In this document: in pieces, positions 59,202 through 64,000 of the stretch
Numbering within the stretch: the first letter of the stretch is position 1
Layout: every line of letters begins with the position of its first letter
Source: Alphaproteobacteria bacterium
GTDB taxonomy: Bacteria; Pseudomonadota; Alphaproteobacteria; Rhizobiales; Xanthobacteraceae
Length of the DNA: 64,000 bases
Assembly: GCA_005884685.1 (NCBI GenBank)
Contig: VBAH01000076.1
Coordinates: 124,001 to 188,000, forward strand
Reading direction: 5' to 3'
The notes under the pieces: model-generated
The model's database searches: none
What the model was told of the DNA's origin: nothing
Seen by the model: the letters and a program-made list of their open reading frames with translations, nothing else
Position numbers and translations under genes: made by a program

Positions 59202-60133
59202 GCGCGCCGCCTCAGCAATCCGGCGATGCCCTGCGGCGCGAACGCCACCACGAGGATCAGCACGCAGCCGTAAATGACGAGGTCGAGGCCCGGCGCGTCG
59301 CCGGTCGCGAGCTTGGTGACTTCGCCGAGCGTCTTGACCACCAGCGCGCCGAGCAGCGGGCCGTACACCGTGCCGATGCCGCCGATGATCGGCGCCAGCA
59401 GCGCCTCGACCGAGATCCACGGGCCGTACGCGATGCCGGCGTCGAGGAAGAGAAAATACTGCGCGTAGAAGCAGCCGCCCGCGGCCGTGATCGCGGCCGA
59501 CAAGGTCATCGCGGCGAGCTTCACGCGCAACACGTCGATGCCGACGGCTTTCGCCGCGTCCTCGTTCTCGCGCACCGCGACCAGATACGCGCCGAAGCGG
59601 CTGCCCTCCATCAGCTTCACCAGCACCAGCGACGCCGCGACGAACGCCAGGATGATCCAGTAGAACGGCGCGCGGCTCTGGAACTGGAATGTCTCCCAGC
59701 GCAAATCGAGCTTGATCAAGGTGCCCACGCCCGCGCCCGTGATCGGCGCGACGCTCGCGACGATGCGCAGCACCTCGGCGAACGCGAGCGTCACCAGCGC
59801 GAAGTAGGAGCCGCGCAGCCCGGAGCGGAAACTGAGCGCGCCGGTGATCGCCCCGATGAGCGCGCCGGCCGCGATGCCGATGACGAGACCGAGCCACGCA
59901 TTGAGGCCGTAATGCACCTGCAGGATCGCCGTGACATAGGCGCCGGTGCCGAAGAACGCCGCGTGGCCGAACGAATATTGCCCGCCGTAGCCGCCGAGCA
60001 CGTTCCAGCCCTGGCCGACCAGCGCGATCAACAGCGCGACGACCATGAAGTTGAGCGCGACATTCGACGCTGTGAGCAGCGGCACGCAGGCGAGCAGCGC
60101 GACAACGGCGGCGATGCTCGCGTACGATTTCAC
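59198..60133 (-). CDS. livM: Branched-chain amino acid-type ABC permease, LivM-like
   Basis: A 311-aa inner-membrane protein with about ten hydrophobic segments. YGGQYSFGHAAFFGTGAYVTAIL, LRGSYFALVTLAFAEVLRIVAS and GGIGTVYGPLLGALVVKTLGE are characteristic LivM segments; the EAA-type loop lies near VRENEDAAKAVGIDVLRVKLAAM. It forms the channel with LivH. The start at 60133 overlaps livH by ATGA. Confidence 0.94.
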   Translation of the reverse strand: MKSYASIAAVVALLACVPLLTASNVALNFMVVALLIALVGQGWNVLGGYGGQYSFGHAAFFGTGAYVTAILQVHYGLNAWLGLVIGIAAGALIGAITGALSFRSGLRGSYFALVTLAFAEVLRIVASVAPITGAGVGTLIKLDLRWETFQFQSRAPFYWIILAFVAASLVLVKLMEGSRFGAYLVAVRENEDAAKAVGIDVLRVKLAAMTLSAAITAAGGCFYAQYFLFLDAGIAYGPWISVEALLAPIIGGIGTVYGPLLGALVVKTLGEVTKLATGDAPGLDLVIYGCVLILVVAFAPQGIAGLLRRRA

Positions 60134-61002
60134 GCGCGCTCTCCGAACAGTCCGCTCGGACGGAACAGCAGCACCAGGATGAAGATGATGAAAATGCCGA
60201 CCTGGCCGAGCGATTCGCCGAGATAAAGGCCTGACAGCGATTCAACAACGCCGATGATCAATCCGCCCAAGAGCGCGCCCGCGACCGAGCCCATGCCGCC
60301 GAGCACCACGATGGTGAAGGCGATCAGCACGAACGCGTTGCCGGCGTGCGGATTGACGTAATAGGTCGGCAGCAACAGGCACGCGGCGATCGCGAGGCAG
60401 GCGGTGCCGAGGCCGAAGGTGACGGCGTAGATGTGCGCGACGTCGATGCCGGACAGTTCCGCGCCGAGTTTTTCCCTGGCGACGGCGCGGATCGCCTTCC
60501 CGGTATCGGTGAAGCGCATGATCAGCCACAGCGCGAGCGCCACCGCGATGACGACGCCGAAGCCGATCACGCGCGGCACGCTGAGGAAGGCGGGGCCGAC
60601 TTCGACGACGTCGAAGCCGTACGGCAGGTTGATGGTGCGCGTGTCGGCGCGGAACGCATAGAGCAGCGCGTTCTCGATCACGACCGCGAGGCCGAGCGTG
60701 ACCAGCAGGATGTTGCGGTCCTCGCCATGCGCCGCCGGGCCGATGACGAAGCGCTGCAGCCCGTAGCCGAGGCAGAAAAACACCGGAGTGAGCCCGAGCG
60801 CCGCCAGATACGGGTCAAGCCCGAGCAGCCTGTGCGCGAAGAACGCCGCGAACATCGCGCAGGTGAGCAGCGCGCCGTGCGCGAAGTTGATGATGTGCAG
60901 GACGCCGTAGATCAGCGTGAGGCCGAGCGCGACGAGCGCATAGACCGCGCCGGTCAAGAGCCCGTTGAGGACGGCGGGGACGAGGATGATGGGGGAGAGC
61001 AT
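60130..61002 (-). CDS. livH: Branched-chain amino acid-type ABC permease, LivH-like
   Basis: A 290-aa inner-membrane protein with about eight hydrophobic segments. LNGLLTGAVYALVALGLTLIYGVLHIINFAHG opens it, and GTACLAIAACLLLPTYY and FTIVVLGGMGSVAGALLGGLIIGVVES follow, typical of LivH. RAVAREKLGAELSGIDVAHIYAVTF is the cytoplasmic loop that contacts the ATPases. It starts at 61002; an in-frame extension to 61053 is translated repeat (MALDARFRGHERLSGG). First gene of the livHMGF run, just downstream of a repeat copy. Confidence 0.94.
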   Translation of the reverse strand: MLSPIILVPAVLNGLLTGAVYALVALGLTLIYGVLHIINFAHGALLTCAMFAAFFAHRLLGLDPYLAALGLTPVFFCLGYGLQRFVIGPAAHGEDRNILLVTLGLAVVIENALLYAFRADTRTINLPYGFDVVEVGPAFLSVPRVIGFGVVIAVALALWLIMRFTDTGKAIRAVAREKLGAELSGIDVAHIYAVTFGLGTACLAIAACLLLPTYYVNPHAGNAFVLIAFTIVVLGGMGSVAGALLGGLIIGVVESLSGLYLGESLGQVGIFIIFILVLLFRPSGLFGERA

Positions 61003-61017
61003 GGTCCCGCCCGAAAG

Positions 61018-61087
61018 CCGCTCATGCCCGCGAAAGCGGGCATCCAGAGCCAAAGGACTGGGTCCCCGCTTTCGCGGGGACGAGCGG
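61018..61087. repeat. 69-bp near-palindromic intergenic repeat, copy 4
   Basis: Starts CCGCTCATGCCCGCGAAAGC and ends CGGGGACGAGCGG. Lies between the binding-protein gene end and the livH start; as in other copies the two complementary hairpins are intact. Confidence 0.87.
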
Positions 61088-61104
61088 CATGTGGAGGGTC
61101 ACGC

Positions 61105-62322
61105 TCACGCCTTCGGCATCGGGTACACCGGCTTCGCGGAGGCGAATTGCGCCGGGAAGATCACCTGGATGTCGTTGCCGAGCACCTGGGTGTTGACCGG
61201 CGCGGCGCCCTGGTTCTGCCCGTTGACGAATTTGGTCGGCCCGTAGGGCATCACATGGCCCGAGAAGGTCGAACTCTCCAGTGCCGCGATGATCTTCGCG
61301 CGGTCGGCGCTCGCGGCGCGCTCGAGCGCATCGGCGAGCAGGAGCACCGCCGAGTAGTTCATGTAGACCTCGTAGGTGAAGAACTCGCCCTTCGCTTCGA
61401 CCTTCTTCTTCAGCTCGAGCGCCTTCGGGTTCTTCGGGTCGAACCAGTGATTGCAGTCCATGATGTACTGCGCGGCCTCGGGGAATTCCTTGACGAACTT
61501 GTAGGACGAGGCCGCGCCGCCGAGCACCGAATAGATCGCTTTCGGCCGCACCTTCTGCTGCTGCATCGTGCGCGCCAGCAGGACGTATTCGTTGTAGTAG
61601 TCGGCCGGGATCACGATGTCGGGATTCGACGCGCGGATCTTCGTCACCACGTTGTTGAAATCGCGCGTCGGCGTCGGGTGCGGGATCGTTTCGATCACCT
61701 GGAAGCCTTTCTCGGGAAGCTGCGTGTTGAGCAGCTTGGCGAGACCGGAGCCGAAGGCCGAATCCTCGTGGATGATCATCACCGTCTTGGCGATCTTGCC
61801 CGCCGCATCGTTGAGCGTGATCAGATTGTCGATCGCCGTCTTGGCGAGCACGCCGAACCCGGGGCCGAGGCGGAAGGTGTTCTTCAGGCCGCGCGTCACG
61901 ATCGAGTCGGCAACGCCGACGTCCACGATGTACGGCAGGTCGTAGCGCGCCGCGGTCTGGCTCGCCGCGAGGCAGATCGACGACACGTAGCCGCCGACCA
62001 CCGCCGCGCAGCCGGCCGAATTCATCTTCTCGACCTCGGCATTGCCGCCTTCGGGCGTCGATTGCGCGTCGCCGAACACCGGCTCGATCTTGGCGCCGCC
62101 GAGCGACTTGATGCCGCTCGCGTTGATTTCTTCCAGCGCGAGCGTCGCGCCGATGCGTCCCTGCTGGCCTGAATACGACATTGCGCCCGACACCGGCTGC
62201 AGGATGCCGACCTTCACGGGCTGCCCTTGCGCGCGCAGCACCGCGGGCGCGGCGAACGTCGCGGCCGCGCCGAGCGCGGTCGATTGCAGAAAGCGGCGGC
62301 GGTTCAGCGATTGCAGCGACAT
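61105..62322 (-). CDS. ABC transporter substrate-binding protein, branched-chain amino acid type
   Basis: A 405-aa periplasmic binding protein with a Tat-like signal (NRRRFLQSTALGAAATFAA, cleavage about residue 32). VKVGILQPVSGAMSYSGQQGRIGATLALEEIN is the peripla_BP_6 opening, and AAVVGGYVSSICLAASQTAARYDLPYIVDVG, TVMIIHEDSAFGSGLAKLLN and NPDIVIPADYYNEYVLLARTM follow. It delivers substrate to LivHM. It is separated from livH by a repeat, which may lower expression of the membrane part relative to the binding protein. Confidence 0.93.
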   Translation of the reverse strand: MSLQSLNRRRFLQSTALGAAATFAAPAVLRAQGQPVKVGILQPVSGAMSYSGQQGRIGATLALEEINASGIKSLGGAKIEPVFGDAQSTPEGGNAEVEKMNSAGCAAVVGGYVSSICLAASQTAARYDLPYIVDVGVADSIVTRGLKNTFRLGPGFGVLAKTAIDNLITLNDAAGKIAKTVMIIHEDSAFGSGLAKLLNTQLPEKGFQVIETIPHPTPTRDFNNVVTKIRASNPDIVIPADYYNEYVLLARTMQQQKVRPKAIYSVLGGAASSYKFVKEFPEAAQYIMDCNHWFDPKNPKALELKKKVEAKGEFFTYEVYMNYSAVLLLADALERAASADRAKIIAALESSTFSGHVMPYGPTKFVNGQNQGAAPVNTQVLGNDIQVIFPAQFASAKPVYPMPKA

Positions 62323-62388
62323 TTGTTGTTTCTCCCCTTGGTATCAGGCAAGCTTAGCACTGGTATCCGTGCTGTTTCCACACACGCT

Positions 62389-62458
62389 CCGCTCATTCCC
62401 GCGAAAGCGGGAATCCAGGGGCCAAGAACTGGACCCCCGCTTTCGCGGGGGTGAGCGG
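62389..62458. repeat. 69-bp near-palindromic intergenic repeat, copy 5
   Basis: Starts CCGCTCATTCCCGCGAAAGC and ends TCGCGGGGGTGAGCGG. Both hairpins are kept, with small changes in the right arm (GGGGGTG). Located between the MBL-family gene end and the binding-protein gene start. Confidence 0.87.
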
Positions 62459-62466
62459 AGGCTGTT

Positions 62467-63294
62467 CTACGGCTTGATCTTAGCCAGCTCCGCGTCGTCG
62501 GGCGTGACATCGAGGCGCGCCACGATGCCGGCGAGCTCGGGCGAGGGCGGCGGATAGAATTTCATCACCAGCGGATCGTGTCCCGGCACGATGTGCTGCG
62601 GCGTGGGCGCGCTCGCGCGCAGCGTATCGTAGGCCTCCAGCATCAGCCCGATGTGGAATGCGGTGGTGAACGGGCGGCCGGTCATCATGTTCTCGTAGAA
62701 ATGCGTGGTGTCGGAGGCGACCACGACCCAGCCGCGCCGCGTGTGCATGCGCACGAATTGCAGCCCCATCGAGTGCCCGCCGACCGGGTGCAGCGTGATG
62801 CCGGGCGCGAGCTCGGCGCCGCCGTTATGGAAGGTGACGCGGTGCGCGAAGTTCAGCCGCACCACGCCGACGATGTCTTCCACCTCGAACGAATGCGACA
62901 GCCGCGGGTACTGCATATAGCGGCCGGTCGCGTAGTGGATCTCGGGCTCCTGCAGATGGAAGCGCGCCACCGGGAAGCGGTGGAAATTGCCGACGTGATC
63001 GTAATGCAGGTGCGTCAGGATCACGTCCTGCACGGTGGCGCCGTCGAGGCCGATCAGCTTCAGCGCCTCGATCGGATCGCGCAGGAACGTGCGTTTGCGC
63101 TTCTGCGCGGTCTCTGCGGTGAAACCGCAGTCGATCACGAACGCGCGCTCCGGCCCCTTCGCCACCCAGACGAAGTAGTCCATCGGCATCGGACCGTCGT
63201 GCGGATCGCCGCCGATGAAATGATCCGCGCGCCGCGCCTCGCGCGTGGCGTAGCGGATGGCGAAGAGTTCGTATTCGGGGAGGGGGTCAGTCAT
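62467..63294 (-). CDS. MBL-fold protein of the N-acyl homoserine lactonase family
   Basis: A 275-aa metallo-beta-lactamase-fold protein. VILTHLHYDHVGNFHRF gives the HxHxDH motif; HPVGGHSMGLQFVRM the next His; VVVASDTTHFYENM the bridging Asp; IVPGHDPLVM the last His. The form THLHYDHVGN with the C-terminal GHD resembles AHL lactonases and related lactone hydrolases. No signal peptide. The start at 63294 (MTDPLPEY) is used; a longer frame begins in the upstream repeat (SARPRESGDPVLCK). Lactone cleavage in the catabolic cluster is as plausible as quorum quenching. Confidence 0.88.
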   Translation of the reverse strand: MTDPLPEYELFAIRYATREARRADHFIGGDPHDGPMPMDYFVWVAKGPERAFVIDCGFTAETAQKRKRTFLRDPIEALKLIGLDGATVQDVILTHLHYDHVGNFHRFPVARFHLQEPEIHYATGRYMQYPRLSHSFEVEDIVGVVRLNFAHRVTFHNGGAELAPGITLHPVGGHSMGLQFVRMHTRRGWVVVASDTTHFYENMMTGRPFTTAFHIGLMLEAYDTLRASAPTPQHIVPGHDPLVMKFYPPPSPELAGIVARLDVTPDDAELAKIKP

Positions 63295-63309
63295 GTTCCA
63301 ACTCTCACT

Positions 63310-63383
63310 CCGCTCATGCCCGCGGAAGCGGGCATCCAGCGCTTTGCAAAGAACTGGGTCCCCGCTTTCGCGGGGACGAGCGG
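63310..63383. repeat. 69-bp near-palindromic intergenic repeat, copy 6
   Basis: Starts CCGCTCATGCCCGCGGAAGC and ends CGCGGGGACGAGCGG. The left hairpin has a GGAA in place of GAAA. Lies between the citE-like and MBL-family genes. Confidence 0.87.
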
Positions 63384-63389
63384 ACAATA

Positions 63390-64000
63390 CTATGTCTTCC
63401 TCGCCGCGCGTTCCCTGATCGCCTCGTGAATCGCAAGCAGTTCCTGCGCCCGCAGCACCACGGGCACGTCGATCATCTTGCCGTCGACCGAAATCGACCC
63501 GCGTCCTGCCGCGACCGCCTCGTCGTAGGCCGCGACGATCTTGCGCGCGGAGGCGACATCCCCGGCGCTCGGGGAAAACTCCTCGTTCAGGATCGGAACC
63601 TGCGCCGGGTGAATGACCGACGCGCCGCGAAAGCCGAGCTTGCGCGAGCGCCGCACCGTCTCGCGGAACGCATCGAGGTCCTGGTAGTCCGCGACGGTGC
63701 CGATGAAGCCGAGCGGCAGGATGCCGGCGGCGCGCGCCGCGATCGCGAGCTGCTGCTTCGGCATGAACAGCGCCTCGGCGTTCGGCAGCATGCCCATGGT
63801 GAGCGCGAAGTCCTCGCCGCCGAGCGTGAGCGCGACGATGCGCTTATCGGCTTGCGCGATCTCCGGCATCCTGAACCACGCGGCGGGCGTCTCGATCATC
63901 GCGATGAACTGCGTCGTGCCGACCGCCATGCCGCGCTCGGCTTCCAGCTCGCTCACCACTTCGGCGATCAGCCGGATGTGGTCCGTGCTGTCCACCTTGG
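63390..64000 (-). CDS. HpcH/HpaI aldolase/citrate lyase-family (CitE-like) protein, cut by right edge
   Basis: Frame is open through the last base, so the N-terminal part lies outside. The 203 visible residues read KVDSTDHIRLIAEVVSELE, FIAMIETPAAWFRMPEIAQA (the Glu metal ligand region), VALTLGGEDFALTMGM (Asp metal ligand), GFRGASVIHPAQVPILNEEFSP, then a helical C-terminus. This is a CitE-like CoA-ester lyase (malyl-CoA or citramalyl-CoA type). Its place upstream of the lactonase and transporter genes suggests it belongs to the same catabolic cluster. The GTG at 63995 is not the real start. Confidence 0.88.
   Translation of the reverse strand, partial: KVDSTDHIRLIAEVVSELEAERGMAVGTTQFIAMIETPAAWFRMPEIAQADKRIVALTLGGEDFALTMGMLPNAEALFMPKQQLAIAARAAGILPLGFIGTVADYQDLDAFRETVRRSRKLGFRGASVIHPAQVPILNEEFSPSAGDVASARKIVAAYDEAVAAGRGSISVDGKMIDVPVVLRAQELLAIHEAIRERAARKT

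Noticed and set aside
60346-62172. 608-codon frame opposite livH and the binding-protein gene
   Set aside because: Shadow frame in a high-GC region; crosses a repeat element and two real genes.
63295-63387. N-terminal extension of the MBL-family protein
   Set aside because: The extra residues (SARPRESGDPVL and what follows) are a translation of the 69-bp intergenic repeat, a typical misannotation in this lineage.
1-64000. CRISPR arrays, rRNA genes, riboswitches
   Set aside because: No regularly spaced short direct repeats, rRNA segments or recognisable riboswitch cores were seen.

Overview
The window reads as a high-GC alphaproteobacterial chromosome, most likely Hyphomicrobiales of the Bradyrhizobium/Rhodopseudomonas/Xanthobacteraceae type. 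This rests on recognised protein families (a small DUF6295 protein, a fused Aas acyltransferase, an efp-epmA-epmB module, a livHMGF/hyuAB cluster) and on dispersed GC-rich intergenic palindromes. No rRNA or other taxonomic marker is present, so the assignment is an inference.

Left part, 1 to about 23.99 kb: an accessory defence island that abuts the 3' end of a tRNA-Ser(GGA) gene at 23988-24077. From the left edge it holds the C-terminal part of an SF1 DNA2/NAM7-like helicase, a broken Mrr-type restriction endonuclease, and a tight three-gene operon (DUF6361-like, two-motif phospholipase D-like, SNF2-like helicase) that is the best candidate for a little-described defence system. Next come a ParB-domain/DNA-methyltransferase fusion, a P4-like primase and SF3 helicase split over two overlapping frames, an AlpA-like HTH protein, an unrecognised 411-aa protein, and a serine-recombinase module (small protein, DUF2924, recombinase, recombinase companion). 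A complete QatABCD anti-phage operon and an AbiEi/AbiEii toxin-antitoxin pair follow. The left end of the island is outside the window.

Middle part, about 24.1 to 51.5 kb: ordinary chromosomal genes. They include msrA; elongation factor P with its two lysylation enzymes; a flavin monooxygenase; a 1137-aa Aas fusion (LplT-type transporter, acyltransferase, acyl-ACP synthetase); a PspA-like/YiaAB pair facing a TetR regulator with three matching operator palindromes between them; two L,D-transpeptidases; a SleB-like hydrolase; two dienelactone-hydrolase-family proteins; a LysR/lipocalin divergent pair; an old-yellow-enzyme family reductase; a metallo-beta-lactamase-fold hydrolase; and a small ECF-sigma operon whose neighbours are membrane proteins with CxxC motifs.

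Right part, about 51.5 to 64 kb, all on the minus strand: a catabolic cluster made of a citE-like lyase (cut by the right edge), a lactonase-family MBL protein, a branched-chain-amino-acid-type ABC transporter (binding protein, livH, livM, livG, livF), an isocitrate lyase/PEP-mutase family enzyme, hyuB, hyuA and an isochorismatase-family protein lacking the usual cysteine. It suggests import and breakdown of a hydantoin-, oxoproline- or amide-like compound, but the substrate cannot be read from sequence. A 69-bp near-palindromic repeat occurs six times (plus one variant) in gaps between genes outside the island and seems to mark transcription-unit borders.
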